Positions 1-8,675 of a stretch of DNA of 64,000 bases are shown here, piece by piece. The position numbers and the translations under genes are program-made. The notes under the pieces were generated by a model that was not told the DNA's origin, ran no database searches, and saw nothing but the letters and a program-made list of their open reading frames with translations. Location: contig NC_007575.1 in the NCBI RefSeq assembly GCF_000012965.1, positions 310,001 to 374,000 of the forward strand, written 5' to 3'. Numbering within the stretch: the first letter of the stretch is position 1; every line of letters begins with the position of its first letter. Source of the DNA: Sulfurimonas denitrificans DSM 1251. Its GTDB lineage: Bacteria > Campylobacterota > Campylobacteria > Campylobacterales > Sulfurimonadaceae.

Positions 1-40
1 ACTTGGTGTTGGTGGTGAAGTTATGTGTACAGTTTGGTAG
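1..40 (+). CDS. rpsH: 30S ribosomal protein S8, C-terminal end (partial)
   Basis: Only the last 12 codons and the TAG stop are in the window, reading in frame from base 2. The tail LGVGGEVMCTVW matches the conserved C-terminus of S8, which binds 16S rRNA helix 21. It lies 9 bases before rplF, the normal spc-operon order. The 5' part lies outside the window. Confidence 0.85.
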   Translation, partial: LGVGGEVMCTVW

Positions 41-49
41 GAGAATAAC

Positions 50-586
50 ATGTCAAGAATTGGTAAATTACCTGTAGAGTTTGCAGCAGACGTTAAAGTA
101 AGCGCAAATGGAAATGTTATAACTTTTGTTAAAGGCAAAAATAGTGTTGATTTAGATACAAAAGGTAACGTTGCTTTCAATATAGATGGAAATGTTATAA
201 CTTTTGCTACTCTTTCAGATTCTCGCACACATAGAGCATTTTGGGGCACATATCGTGCACTGGCTGCAAATATTGTTACTGGTTTAACAACTGGATACAC
301 TAAACAGTTAGAGATTAATGGTGTTGGTTACCGTGCTTCTGCAAACGCAAATGTACTTAACCTTCAGCTTGGTTATTCTCATGACATCAACTACAATTTG
401 CCAGAAGGTGTTGAAGCGGTTGTTGAGAAAAACGTTATTACTTTAAAAAGTCATGACAAGCAAGCTCTTGGTCAAGTTGCTGCTGAAGTAAGAGGATTCC
501 GCCCACCAGAGCCTTACAAAGGTAAAGGTATTAAATATTCAGATGAGACTATCGTGCGTAAAGCCGGTAAGACTTCTAAAAAATAG
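50..586 (+). CDS. rplF: 50S ribosomal protein L6
   Basis: L6 binds 23S rRNA near the factor-binding centre of the large subunit. The 178-residue product has normal length and shows the signature region [20 protein letters not shown] near residues 141-160. The ATG at 50 is preceded by AGGAG. The gene sits in spc-operon order between rpsH and rplR. Unusually, the N-terminal domain contains an exact 21-base direct repeat encoding a GNVITF segment twice, 26 codons apart. The family assignment is secure. Confidence 0.98.
   Translation: MSRIGKLPVEFAADVKVSANGNVITFVKGKNSVDLDTKGNVAFNIDGNVITFATLSDSRTHRAFWGTYRALAANIVTGLTTGYTKQLEINGVGYRASANANVLNLQLGYSHDINYNLPEGVEAVVEKNVITLKSHDKQALGQVAAEVRGFRPPEPYKGKGIKYSDETIVRKAGKTSKK
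108..206 (+). repeat. Exact 21-base direct repeat inside rplF
   Basis: Bases 108-128 and 186-206 are identical, 78 bases apart and in the same frame, each encoding a GNVITF strand preceded by N or D. Two beta-hairpins of the L6 N-terminal domain thus share the same DNA. Identity at synonymous positions suggests a recent copying event or gene conversion within the gene, though chance reuse of common codons is possible. Confidence 0.8.
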
Positions 587-599
587 GAAAGGGGTATAG

Positions 600-956
600 A
601 TGAAAGCAAAAGTATTAAAAAGCAAAATCGCTAATCGTTTAAAACGTAAGCGTCGTATTCGCGCAAAAATATCTGGTTGTGCTTCACTTCCTCGTGTTTC
701 TGTATTTCGTTCAAATCGTTATTTGAGTGTTCAAGCTATTAATGATGCAACGGCAACTACTTTAACATCATTAAGTTCAAAAGCTACAGGTCATAAAGCA
801 AATAAAGAGGGAGGAGCTGCTCTAGGTGCTGCATTTGCTGCAAAACTTAAAGAAGTTGGAATCTCTCAAATTGTATTTGATCGTAACGGTTACCAATATC
901 ACGGTGTTATAGCTGCATTTGGTGACGCACTTCGTGAAAACGAAATTAAGTTCTAG
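600..956 (+). CDS. rplR: 50S ribosomal protein L18
   Basis: L18 binds 5S rRNA and anchors it in the central protuberance. The 118-residue product has the expected basic N-terminus ([12 protein letters not shown]), then [17 protein letters not shown] and the C-terminal [21 protein letters not shown]. Length is typical. It starts at an ATG 13 bases after the rplF stop, preceded by GGAAAGGGG, and is co-directional with its spc-operon neighbours. The assignment is secure. Confidence 0.98.
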   Translation: MKAKVLKSKIANRLKRKRRIRAKISGCASLPRVSVFRSNRYLSVQAINDATATTLTSLSSKATGHKANKEGGAALGAAFAAKLKEVGISQIVFDRNGYQYHGVIAAFGDALRENEIKF

Positions 957-964
957 GGGTTAAA

Positions 965-1405
965 ATGGAAATCAATAGAGAAGATTTTGAAGAATCAATT
1001 GTAAATATAGGCCGTGTTACAAAAGTTGTAAAAGGTGGACGTCGTTTCCGTTTTACAGCACTTGTAGTTGTTGGTAATAAAAAAGGTACTATCGGTTTTG
1101 GTGCTGGAAAAGCGAAAGAAGTTCCAGATGCTATTAAAAAAGCTGTTGATAATGCGTTTAAAAACTTAAGCAAAGTTAGTATCAAAGGTACTACAATTGC
1201 ACATGATATTGAACATAAATATAATGCAAGTCGTATTTTATTAAAGCCAGCCTCTGAGGGTACTGGTGTTATTGCAGGTGGAGCAGTTCGTCCTGTTCTT
1301 GAACTTGCAGGTATAAAAGATGTACTTACAAAATCAATTGGTTCAAACAATCCAGGTACACTAGTGCGCGCTACAGTAGAAGCACTAGGTCGCTTAAAAG
1401 GATAG
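965..1405 (+). CDS. rpsE: 30S ribosomal protein S5
   Basis: S5 lies at the mRNA entry side of the small subunit and affects decoding fidelity. The 146-residue product shows the N-terminal double-stranded RNA-binding fold ([21 protein letters not shown]) and the [18 protein letters not shown] loop, then the C-terminal part with [12 protein letters not shown]. It begins 8 bases after rplR. A 134-codon reading frame on the opposite strand (946-1350) is a shadow of this gene. Confidence 0.98.
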   Translation: MEINREDFEESIVNIGRVTKVVKGGRRFRFTALVVVGNKKGTIGFGAGKAKEVPDAIKKAVDNAFKNLSKVSIKGTTIAHDIEHKYNASRILLKPASEGTGVIAGGAVRPVLELAGIKDVLTKSIGSNNPGTLVRATVEALGRLKG

Positions 1406-1408
1406 ACG

Positions 1409-1807
1409 ATGGGTATTGAAAATTTAACACCTGCTGAGGGTTCTACGGCTAATCGTAAAAGAGTTGGTCGTGGATGTGGTTCTGGAATGGGTAAGACTTC
1501 TACACGTGGTGGAAAAGGTCAGACTGCTCGTTCAGGTAGTTCAAGAAAAAGAAACTTTGAGGGTGGACAAACTCCACTTGCAAGAAGATTACCAAAAATT
1601 GGATTTACATCTCGTGTTGTAAAACCTTATGTAATCAATGTAGAAAAAATCAAAGCAGTAGCAGAGTTAGCTGAAATAACTATGGAGAGTATCCGTGGCG
1701 TTCATAAAATAGCTGCTGGTATTACTAAAGTTAAGTTAGTTGGTGCATCTGCTAAAGATTTAGCATCAAAAATTAAAGACGACAACGTTACTGCAACAGG
1801 TAAATAG
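1409..1807 (+). CDS. rplO: 50S ribosomal protein L15
   Basis: L15 is a late-assembly 23S rRNA-binding protein. The 132-residue product has the glycine/arginine-rich extended N-terminus ([21 protein letters not shown]) typical of the family and the conserved [16 protein letters not shown] segment. It starts 3 bases after rpsE and is followed 2 bases later by secY, so the genes are probably translationally coupled. Confidence 0.97.
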   Translation: MGIENLTPAEGSTANRKRVGRGCGSGMGKTSTRGGKGQTARSGSSRKRNFEGGQTPLARRLPKIGFTSRVVKPYVINVEKIKAVAELAEITMESIRGVHKIAAGITKVKLVGASAKDLASKIKDDNVTATGK

Positions 1808-1809
1808 TC

Positions 1810-3072
1810 GTGAATAAAAATCTAGTAAATAAGATATTTATTACTATCGGGTTTTTATTTATTTATCGCCTACTGGCATACGTGCCAGTTCCAGGCGTTG
1901 ACGCTGCTGTTATAGCTTCATTCTTCGATTCACATCAATCAGACGCATTAGGTTTATTCAATATGTTTAGTGGAAATGCTGTTGAGAGAATGTCAATTAT
2001 AGCTCTTGGTATTATGCCTTATATTACTGCTTCAATTATCATGGAACTTCTTGCCGCAACTTTCCCTACTCTTGGGCAGATGAAAAAAGAGCGTGATGGA
2101 ATGGTAAAATATATGCAAATTATTCGTTATGCGACTATTGTTATAACAATAATTCAAGCAATAGGTATAAGTGTTGGACTACAAAGTTTAACAGGACCTA
2201 ATGGTAACAGCGCAATCTTAGCAGATCACAACACATTTATCATGCTCTCTGCTGTATCGATGCTAGCTGGAACTATGTTACTTATGTGGATTGGCGAGCA
2301 GATAACTCAAAGCGGTATCGGAAATGGTATATCTTTAATTATCTTCGCAGGAATCGTCTCAGCAATTCCAAGTGCGATTGGTCAAACGTTTACAATGGTA
2401 AATACTGGAGCTATGAGTTTCATAACAGTACTTGCTATATTAGCTCTTATTTTTGGAACTGTTGCAGTTATTATTTATGTTGAGCTAGGTGAACGTCGCA
2501 TACCAGTGACGTACGCTAAAAAAGTTATGTTACAAAATCAAAACAAAAGAGTTATGAACTATATTCCTATCAAGGTAAACCTCGCTGGTGTTATTCCAGT
2601 TATTTTTGCTAGTGCAATATTAATGTTTCCAATGACTGTAATGTCAAGTAGCACTAATCCAACGATTATGGCTATAGCTGATTATCTTAACCCAAATAGT
2701 TATTTCTTTAACTTTTTGACATTTGTTTTTGTTGTTTTCTTTGCATTTTTTTATGCATCGATAACATTTAACTCAAAAGATATTTCTGAAAATTTAAAAA
2801 AACAGGGTGGCTTTATCCCAGGTATTCGTACTGGAAATGCAACTGCTGAATTTTTAAATACAACGGCGAGTAATTTGACATTTACAGGTGCTCTATATCT
2901 TGGTTTAGTAGCAACTCTACCATTTATGATTATCAAAGGGATGGGAGTTCCATTCTTCTTTGGAGGGACTGCAGTTTTAATTGTTGTTCAAGTTGCACTT
3001 GATACTATGAGAAAAATTGAGGCTCAAATTTACATGAGTAAGTATGAGACACTAAGTGCAGTTGGTCTGTAA
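1810..3072 (+). CDS. secY: Preprotein translocase subunit SecY
   Basis: SecY is the channel-forming inner-membrane subunit of the Sec translocon and works with SecE (34721-34900 here). The 420-residue product is highly hydrophobic with about ten membrane segments. It starts RLLAYVPVPGVD near residue 21 and carries the cytoplasmic GERRIPVTYAKK loop that contacts SecA and ribosomes. The start is GTG, 2 bases after the rplO stop. Tight spacing to rplO and map implies one transcript, as in most bacteria. Confidence 0.97.
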   Translation: MNKNLVNKIFITIGFLFIYRLLAYVPVPGVDAAVIASFFDSHQSDALGLFNMFSGNAVERMSIIALGIMPYITASIIMELLAATFPTLGQMKKERDGMVKYMQIIRYATIVITIIQAIGISVGLQSLTGPNGNSAILADHNTFIMLSAVSMLAGTMLLMWIGEQITQSGIGNGISLIIFAGIVSAIPSAIGQTFTMVNTGAMSFITVLAILALIFGTVAVIIYVELGERRIPVTYAKKVMLQNQNKRVMNYIPIKVNLAGVIPVIFASAILMFPMTVMSSSTNPTIMAIADYLNPNSYFFNFLTFVFVVFFAFFYASITFNSKDISENLKKQGGFIPGIRTGNATAEFLNTTASNLTFTGALYLGLVATLPFMIIKGMGVPFFFGGTAVLIVVQVALDTMRKIEAQIYMSKYETLSAVGL

Positions 3073-3075
3073 ATA

Positions 3076-3834
3076 ATGGCCATAGCGCTTAGACAACCCG
3101 CAGATATTGAAAAACTACGTGCTGCCAATAAGATTGTTGGTGGTGCATTAGAGCTACTAAGACAAAATACAAAAATCGGTATATCTTTAAAAGAGCTTGA
3201 CGCTATGGCAGAGGATTATATCCGCTCTCATGAAGCTAGACCCTCTTTTAAGGGACTTTATGGCTTTCCAAATGCAGTATGCACATCACTTAATCATGTA
3301 ATCATTCACGGTATCCCAACAGAATATAAGCTTCAAGAGGGTGATATTATAGGTTATGATATTGGGACTGAACTTAATGGGTGGTTTGGTGACGCTGCTA
3401 TTACAGTAGCAGTTGGAGAAGTAAGTGACAAAGATAAAGAATTAATAGCATGTGCCAAAGATTCACTCTATGAAGCTATTGATGCTATAAAAGTTGGAAT
3501 GAGATTTAAAGAACTTTCTGTTATTTTAGAAAATGCTATTCGTTCAAGAGGCTTTGTTCCTCTTCATAGTTTTTGTGGGCATGGAATAGGTAAAAAGCCT
3601 CATGAAGAACCAGAAATACCAAACTATTTAGAGGGAAAAGACCCAAAAGGTGGTCCAAAAATAAAAAACGGAATGGTTTTTTGTTTAGAACCGATGATTT
3701 GTCAAAAAGATTCAAAGCCGCTTATTTTAGAGAATAAGTGGGATGTTGTTAGTGCCGATGGTTTACGCGGCTCACACTACGAGCATACTGTTGCAGTTGT
3801 CAATGGTAAAGCTGAAATTTTATCTCTGGCTTGA
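3076..3834 (+). CDS. map: Methionine aminopeptidase, type I
   Basis: Removes the N-terminal methionine from nascent proteins in the cytoplasm. The 252-residue product carries the metal ligands of the family: the two aspartates in [17 protein letters not shown], the histidine in HSFCGHGIG, the glutamate in CLEPMI and the C-terminal YEHTVAV. It starts 3 bases after secY and precedes infA, a common spc-operon arrangement. No N-terminal zinc-finger extension is present, as expected for bacterial type I enzymes. Confidence 0.97.
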   Translation: MAIALRQPADIEKLRAANKIVGGALELLRQNTKIGISLKELDAMAEDYIRSHEARPSFKGLYGFPNAVCTSLNHVIIHGIPTEYKLQEGDIIGYDIGTELNGWFGDAAITVAVGEVSDKDKELIACAKDSLYEAIDAIKVGMRFKELSVILENAIRSRGFVPLHSFCGHGIGKKPHEEPEIPNYLEGKDPKGGPKIKNGMVFCLEPMICQKDSKPLILENKWDVVSADGLRGSHYEHTVAVVNGKAEILSLA

Positions 3835-3850
3835 GAAAAAAAGGATTAAA

Positions 3851-4069
3851 ATGGCTAAATCAGATGTTATCGAAGTTGATGGCAAGATTATAGAGGCTTT
3901 GCCAAATGCAACATTCCGTGTTGAGTTAGAAAACGGACATATTATTTTATGTCATATTGCAGGAAAAATGCGTATGCACTATATAAAGATATTGCCAGGC
4001 GATAAAGTAAAATTAGAGCTAACACCATACTCTTTAGATAAAGGTCGTATCACTTACAGATACAAATAA
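3851..4069 (+). CDS. infA: Translation initiation factor IF-1
   Basis: IF-1 binds the ribosomal A site during initiation. The 72-residue product is a single OB-fold with the canonical start [13 protein letters not shown] and the conserved [23 protein letters not shown] region, ending GRITYRYK. The reading frame opens further upstream inside map, but the ATG at 3851, preceded by AAAAAAGGA, gives the family length. It is the last gene before a terminator. rpmJ, its usual next neighbour, is about 12.9 kb away. Confidence 0.97.
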   Translation: MAKSDVIEVDGKIIEALPNATFRVELENGHIILCHIAGKMRMHYIKILPGDKVKLELTPYSLDKGRITYRYK

Positions 4070-4072
4070 AAG

Positions 4073-4094
4073 AGAGGCATTTTTGCCTCTTTTT
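4073..4094 (+). terminator. Rho-independent terminator after infA
   Basis: The 7-bp stem AGAGGCA/TGCCTCT (4073-4079 with 4084-4090), a TTTT loop and a following T run form an intrinsic terminator 3 bases after infA. A-rich sequence on the other side may let it also end the convergent minus-strand gene. It marks the end of the spc transcript and the left edge of the accessory block. Confidence 0.8.
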
Positions 4095-4102
4095 AAAACT
4101 AG

Positions 4103-4840
4103 CTACTCTATATCGCTTTTATAAATCTTCATATTTTTTAAATCAAACATCTTGTATAGTACATACCAATTTGCCAAAGCGGTTAAATAAGTATCGCTAT
4201 ATATTGTATTTTGTCTCTCTTTTTCTAAAGTCAACTCATTAGAAAAAAGCTTTTTCAACTCAAACTCACTTCTTAGTGTTAGATCATCAAAAAAAATCTC
4301 TTTGAGGCTTTTTGCTACGGTTGTCTCTGTAGTATCTTTTAAATACTCTTCATCAACTAAAATTTGAGGATTATATGTTGCTTTAAAAGTCCCATTTTTT
4401 AAAGGTTTTGACTCTATTGAGGTGACTTTATTGTTATATTTAAAAACCCACGCCATATAACCCCCATCCAAAATAGAGATATTTTCAAACCCATGTTGCA
4501 AAAAAGTAGATGCTAAATAGGTAGCGTTTAGATAATCAATACTATTTGTCCTTGAGTATATAACTACATGCGAGTTTTCATTTATACCAAGATTGCACAT
4601 CTCATCTTCTATTTTTTGGTTAAAGTTTATAGAGACTCCTGTGTATTTATTATTGATAAATTTAGAAATATTGGTATGAATTGCGCCAGAGATATGGCTT
4701 TTTTTATAATCAGAGTATTTACTTACATCCAAGAGAATTAAATTATTCTCTTGTAAAATCTCATTGAGTTGAGCTGGCTTTATAAAAGCATCATAAGCAT
4801 TTACATGTAGAGCAAAAAGTAGTATTAGTACAAATTTCAT
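4103..4840 (-). CDS. Exported rhodanese-like protein lacking the catalytic cysteine
   Basis: Two tandem rhodanese-like domains behind a signal peptide (MKFVLILLFALHVNA, residues 1-15). Domain 1 (about 20-140) has LLDVSKYSDYKKSHISGA and ILDGGYMAW, typical of sulfurtransferases. Domain 2 (about 155-245) ends in IYSDTYLTALANWYVLYK, which aligns with the usual YCGSG active-site loop but has Ser215 where the catalytic Cys belongs. A sulfur-transfer role is therefore doubtful; a binding or regulatory role is possible. The start at 4840 fits the signal peptide, although the frame opens at 4900 inside the preceding gene. It lies 7 bases after the chorismate mutase gene. Confidence 0.7.
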   Translation of the reverse strand: MKFVLILLFALHVNAYDAFIKPAQLNEILQENNLILLDVSKYSDYKKSHISGAIHTNISKFINNKYTGVSINFNQKIEDEMCNLGINENSHVVIYSRTNSIDYLNATYLASTFLQHGFENISILDGGYMAWVFKYNNKVTSIESKPLKNGTFKATYNPQILVDEEYLKDTTETTVAKSLKEIFFDDLTLRSEFELKKLFSNELTLEKERQNTIYSDTYLTALANWYVLYKMFDLKNMKIYKSDIE

Positions 4841-4847
4841 AAGTTGC

Positions 4848-5150
4848 TTAAAATGTCTGAGTATTTCTAAATTCTGATATTTCGGTCTCAACCATTTCAT
4901 TTATCATAATTTTAAAAAGATCAGAAATCATATTTGGAGAAACATCAGCTTTAATAGCAGAGTGACGTACTTTTTGCAGTATATAATCGACTCTATCATC
5001 AGCTTTAACTTCTTCAATACTATTTTTAAATGATGCAGCCTGACGGACTAAGTGGCTTCTTTTGGAGATTAACTCAACTATTAAATCATCAATTTTGTCT
5101 ATCTCGTTTCTTATCTCAAGTAGTGAATTGCATTTTTTTACTTCTGACAT
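4848..5150 (-). CDS. Chorismate mutase-like protein (AroQ/PchB family)
   Basis: A 100-residue all-helical protein of the AroQ class (LLEIRNEIDKIDDLIVELISKRSHLV). AroQ enzymes convert chorismate to prephenate for Phe/Tyr synthesis; the related PchB also cleaves isochorismate to salicylate and pyruvate. Putative active-site residues Arg14, Arg31 and Lys42 fall at the PchB positions, with Glu90 where PchB has Gln. Mutase activity is the safer inference. It is upstream of and probably co-transcribed with the rhodanese-like gene; no siderophore genes are nearby. Confidence 0.75.
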   Translation of the reverse strand: MSEVKKCNSLLEIRNEIDKIDDLIVELISKRSHLVRQAASFKNSIEEVKADDRVDYILQKVRHSAIKADVSPNMISDLFKIMINEMVETEISEFRNTQTF

Positions 5151-5203
5151 TTTATTCTCCGTTTGTGGTAAAGTATGTTATCTAAAAAGAGACAATAATT
5201 TAA

Positions 5204-5890
5204 TTACTCTGTTATATTAAATACTCTTTTATAAGCCTCTCTAAGTGGCAACTCTCTATTTTTGTAATCAATTATATCTCCTATTTCTATATCAATAGTG
5301 CGCTCCAACGTAGAGTCTTTTATGGCTAGAAGAAGAGTTTTTTCTGCTTGAGAGCGTATATAAACTGGTAAAATTGGAAGTCTATTTTTAATTGCAATAA
5401 TTTCAGAGCCATCCTTGAACTCACTTAGTTGAACTTCTGATTTATTTCTTGTTCCCTCTGGAAATATAAAAATGGAGTTTTTCTCTTTTGTACACTCTTT
5501 TATATCTTTAAAAAAACCACCCATCTGAGATGCTTCTCTATCTAATAAAATAGTCCCAGCATTTCTTGTAAAACTTCCAAAAAAGAGCGAGCTATAAAGC
5601 TCTTTCTTCGCTATCCAGTAACCAAAGATAGAGCTATCTTTTGTGGCAAATTCAATTATTAGAGGGTCAATGATTGTTCTATGGTTTGACACTAGAAGAT
5701 ATTGGCCATCTTGTGGAAGTTTGGATTTATTTATAATGTTTATTTTTATATTTAAGCTATTAAGCAATTTAGTTGAATATTCTACTCTTAATCTTTTTTT
5801 ATCTTTTGAATTTGAACCTTTAAGTTTAAATCCATAATAATTAGTTAAAAATATTGAATAAATTGCCATTTTTATCTGATTTAGTGTCAA
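5204..5890 (-). CDS. plsC: 1-acyl-sn-glycerol-3-phosphate acyltransferase (PlsC family)
   Basis: Transfers an acyl group to lysophosphatidic acid to make phosphatidic acid at the inner membrane. The 228-residue product has the HX4D catalytic motif (NHRTIID, His70/Asp75), the GTILLDRE block and the FPEGTRN substrate-binding block. Length is typical of short bacterial PlsC proteins. It is the third gene of a minus-strand unit with the S1-domain protein and a 68-residue protein, with gaps of 1 and 9 bases. Whether it is the main cellular PlsC or a paralogue cannot be told from this window. Confidence 0.85.
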   Translation of the reverse strand: MTLNQIKMAIYSIFLTNYYGFKLKGSNSKDKKRLRVEYSTKLLNSLNIKINIINKSKLPQDGQYLLVSNHRTIIDPLIIEFATKDSSIFGYWIAKKELYSSLFFGSFTRNAGTILLDREASQMGGFFKDIKECTKEKNSIFIFPEGTRNKSEVQLSEFKDGSEIIAIKNRLPILPVYIRSQAEKTLLLAIKDSTLERTIDIEIGDIIDYKNRELPLREAYKRVFNITE

Positions 5891-5899
5891 GAGATTTCC

Positions 5900-6106
5900 T
5901 TAGTTTGGCTTTATGATTTTCTTTATCTCTTTTGGCAGATGTGCAAAAGGGAGAGTTTTTATCCCCTCTTTTGCACCATTTTCAAAAACCATAACATCAA
6001 GTGTCATTTTTGTAGGATAAAATCTTATAACGTCATAAGAGACATTTTCAAGTTCAAATGATATTTTTTTGTCATGTAGTTCTATACTTTTTCTGTTTTT
6101 TGCCAT
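5900..6106 (-). CDS. Small conserved-looking protein of unknown function
   Basis: A 68-residue soluble, basic protein with no recognised domain, signal peptide or membrane segment. It starts MAKNRKSIELHDKKISF and ends in a lysine-rich tail. It lies one base after the CvfB-like gene and nine bases before plsC, so it is very probably a real, translationally coupled operon member. The function is unknown to me. Confidence 0.6.
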   Translation of the reverse strand: MAKNRKSIELHDKKISFELENVSYDVIRFYPTKMTLDVMVFENGAKEGIKTLPFAHLPKEIKKIIKPN

Positions 6107-6107
6107 T

Positions 6108-6956
6108 TTAACTCTTTAAATATATGCCATTTTCTCTAACTTCTATAGTGTTGCTATCTACTAAGGCAGTCAGGGAGCGTTTAAACTCTTTTTTGCTCAG
6201 TTCAAAAACATCTTTTATAAGCTCCGCATCACTTTTGTAGTTGTAGGGCATACTTCCGCCATTTTTATTTAAAAGTAGTTTAACTTTCTCTACTGAAGCG
6301 TCTTTTCTCTTAGATGAATCTGGCTGGAGCGATAAATCTATACATCCATCTTTTCTAATATTTTTTACAAAAGCTCTTTTTTTATCGCCTATCTCTATCT
6401 TTTCAAAGATTTCGTTATGATAAATTAATCCTTCATATAGCTTTTCTACTATGCATTTATATCCAAGTGGGGTCTTTGCAATGATGAGTATATCTGCCTC
6501 TTTGTGTTGTGATAAACCTTTTACTCTACGCTCAAAAAAATCTCCCAATTTTTCAGTGCCAACGAGTCTGTGAGTTCTATCATCATAAATGATTTTTAAA
6601 AATCTTTTATCGCCAACTTTAAATGGTTCTTTTTGAAACATTTTTGGAACAAAGAGATCTTTTGGCAGACCCCAATTTACAAATGCCCCAAATGGAGCAA
6701 CATCTACTACTTCAAAGAGAGCAAACTCATCCAGCATTGCTTTTGGCTTAAGAGTTGTTGCAACAAGCCTATCTTCAGAGTCTGTATATAAAAAGACCTC
6801 CAAGAGTGTATCCTCTTGCATACTCTGAGTTACATAAGCTTGTGGCAGAAGAACATCTTTACCATCGAGTGCTTCTAAAAAGATTCCATGAGGAGTGTAT
6901 CTATCAACTCTAAGAGAGTTGATAATACCTAGTTCTAAGTGGTGGTTTTGTTCCAT
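6108..6956 (-). CDS. S1 RNA-binding domain protein (CvfB-like)
   Basis: A 282-residue protein with the tandem S1-like/winged-helix layout of CvfB (YitL). An N-terminal degenerate S1 region is followed by a clear S1 motif (FEVVDVAPFGAFVNWGLPKDLFVP, about residues 77-100), a third S1-like region and a C-terminal winged helix. CvfB proteins bind RNA and affect expression of diverse genes; the target here is unknown. It heads a minus-strand unit (this gene, a 68-residue protein, plsC) behind a TATAAT at 7011-7016. Confidence 0.75.
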   Translation of the reverse strand: MEQNHHLELGIINSLRVDRYTPHGIFLEALDGKDVLLPQAYVTQSMQEDTLLEVFLYTDSEDRLVATTLKPKAMLDEFALFEVVDVAPFGAFVNWGLPKDLFVPKMFQKEPFKVGDKRFLKIIYDDRTHRLVGTEKLGDFFERRVKGLSQHKEADILIIAKTPLGYKCIVEKLYEGLIYHNEIFEKIEIGDKKRAFVKNIRKDGCIDLSLQPDSSKRKDASVEKVKLLLNKNGGSMPYNYKSDAELIKDVFELSKKEFKRSLTALVDSNTIEVRENGIYLKS

Positions 6957-7010
6957 CTATTTTTCCTTGTTATTCCGTCTATCTCAGAGTATCTGAGAAA
7001 TAATGGCGCT

Positions 7011-7016
7011 ATTATA
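7011..7016 (-). promoter_or_regulatory. Candidate -10 element for the CvfB-like operon
   Basis: On the minus strand TATAAT is followed by AGCGCC, 54 bases upstream of the start at 6956. It matches the pattern of other -10 boxes in this window, TATAAT followed by a GC-rich CGC/GCG start region. No clear -35 is present, as is usual in Campylobacterota. Confidence 0.5.
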
Positions 7017-7023
7017 TCTTTTT

Positions 7024-8277
7024 TTAAAGCAGTGAGAGTAGGACAGCTAACAAAACTATGGGGGTTACTAAAAGACCAAATTTTGTATATGAGTAGTAAT
7101 TAATTTTTATCCCTTTTTTCTCTAGCGTATGAAGCCATAAAAGTGTAGCAAGTGAGCCAAATGGCGTCATCTTTGGACCTAGATTACAACCTATGATATT
7201 TGCATATATCATCGCTTCGTTTGCAATATCTTTGAGTGCTATATCCATAATCATGATAGTAGGCATATTGTTCATCACAGCAGATAAAATTGCAGCTAAA
7301 AAGCCAGTTCCAACAACTGCTATAAGCTGGCTTTGAGTATTTAAGTAGAGCAAAATCTCACTCAAGTAATTAGTCAAGCCTGCATTTTTAAGCCCATAAA
7401 CAACTATATAAAGACCAAGTGAAAACCATACAACTTGCCAAGGTGCATCTTTAATTATCTCTTTTGGTTTAACTGCTTTGGCAAATGTAGCAATGAGTAG
7501 AAATATAAGTGCACCGCCTAGAGCAAACAAAGAGATAGGCAGATGATAAGTATCTCCTATAAAATAGCTACAAAGCAGAAGTGCTATAAAGAGCCAAGAG
7601 AAGTTAAATAGTCCTTTGTGCTTTATGGCATCTTTTGGGTTTTTAAGTAAAGTTATATCTACATGTAAAGGAATGTCTTTGCGCAAAACTATCCAAAGTA
7701 TGAGCATACTTATCAGTGTGCTTATGAAAAATGGGAAAATCATATTTGCAAAAAAAGTTCCAAAGCCTATGTTGAAGTAGTTGGCGGTAACTATATTTGT
7801 TAAATTTGAAAATACAAAAGGCAAAGATGCACTATCACTTATAAAACCACCAGCAAGTAAAAATGCAAGAATAGTTTTTGTGTTTAATCTAAGAATTTTC
7901 ATTTTTGCAAGTAAGATAGGAGTTAAGATAAGTGCTGCTCCATCATTTGCAAAAAGTGCTGAAACAAGAGCACCTAAAATTATAGAGTAAAAGAACATTG
8001 CTCTTCCACTTCCATTGGATAGTTTTGCCATCACAAGAGCGCAGTACTCAAAAAAGCCTATCTCATCTAAAATCATAGAGAAGATTATTATGCCTATAAA
8101 AGCGAGCGTTGCGTCCCAGATAATATCAAAAACACTCAAAACATCATTAAAGTTTACAACACCAAAAATAAGAGCAACTATTGCGCCAGATATAGCAATA
8201 GTTCCTATTTGTAATCCACGTGGCTGCCATATAATTAAAATAAGAGTTACAAGAAATATTAAAAAAGGAAGCAACAT
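7024..8277 (-). CDS. arsB: ArsB-family arsenite efflux permease
   Basis: A 417-residue polytopic membrane protein of the ArsB/NhaD/SLC13-like superfamily that extrudes As(III) (and Sb(III)) using the proton motive force. About ten or more hydrophobic segments are visible. ArsB-like blocks include ANDGAALILTPILLAKM, GGFISDSASLPFVFSNLTN and MNNMPTIMIMDIAL. Its ATG overlaps the arsC stop by one base (TAATG), implying translational coupling in an arsR-arsC-arsB operon. That context supports arsenite over other anions. Confidence 0.85.
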   Translation of the reverse strand: MLLPFLIFLVTLILIIWQPRGLQIGTIAISGAIVALIFGVVNFNDVLSVFDIIWDATLAFIGIIIFSMILDEIGFFEYCALVMAKLSNGSGRAMFFYSIILGALVSALFANDGAALILTPILLAKMKILRLNTKTILAFLLAGGFISDSASLPFVFSNLTNIVTANYFNIGFGTFFANMIFPFFISTLISMLILWIVLRKDIPLHVDITLLKNPKDAIKHKGLFNFSWLFIALLLCSYFIGDTYHLPISLFALGGALIFLLIATFAKAVKPKEIIKDAPWQVVWFSLGLYIVVYGLKNAGLTNYLSEILLYLNTQSQLIAVVGTGFLAAILSAVMNNMPTIMIMDIALKDIANEAMIYANIIGCNLGPKMTPFGSLATLLWLHTLEKKGIKINYYSYTKFGLLVTPIVLLAVLLSLL

Positions 8278-8675
8278 TAGAGCTCTTTTTCTATAATTGG
8301 AAGGAGTTTGCTCTTTATCTCATCAAATATTTTAAAAAATTCTGCAATCTCTTTGCCATCAGGGTCAACAAAACCTACATGTATTACTTTACTCTTTTTT
8401 TTAAATATTGGACATGACTCTTTTGCGTTATCACATACAGTTATAACTAAGTCAAAATCTATATCTTCAATCTCTTCTATAGTTTTAGAGTGGTACTCGT
8501 CTCTCCATATTTGAGCTTTTTGCAAAACTGCTTTTGCGTTTGGATTTACGACACCACTAGCACGAACTCCTGCACTATAAGCTCTAACACCTTTTACATG
8601 TGCATTTATGAGAGCTTCGGCAATGATAGAGCGACAACTATTTCCTGTACATAAGACTAATATTTTTTTATTCAA
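8277..8675 (-). CDS. arsC: Arsenate reductase, thioredoxin-coupled (low-MW phosphatase fold)
   Basis: Reduces As(V) to As(III) for export by ArsB. The 132-residue product has the CX5R phosphatase loop CTGNSCRS (Cys9, Arg15) and the redox pair Cys81/Cys88 in CDNAKESC. This matches the three-cysteine relay of the plasmid pI258/Bacillus ArsC class, which is recycled by thioredoxin rather than glutaredoxin. The VDPDGKE loop supplies the general acid. It overlaps arsR by 8 bases and arsB by 1. Confidence 0.88.
   Translation of the reverse strand: MNKKILVLCTGNSCRSIIAEALINAHVKGVRAYSAGVRASGVVNPNAKAVLQKAQIWRDEYHSKTIEEIEDIDFDLVITVCDNAKESCPIFKKKSKVIHVGFVDPDGKEIAEFFKIFDEIKSKLLPIIEKEL

Noticed and set aside
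946-1350. 134-codon minus-strand frame opposite rpsE
   Set aside because: Lies entirely over a conserved ribosomal gene, has no ribosome site and its translation resembles no protein.
3743-4069. Longer 108-codon form of infA starting inside map
   Set aside because: IF-1 is about 72 residues and the ATG at 3851 has a good ribosome site; the extension reads map DNA in another frame.
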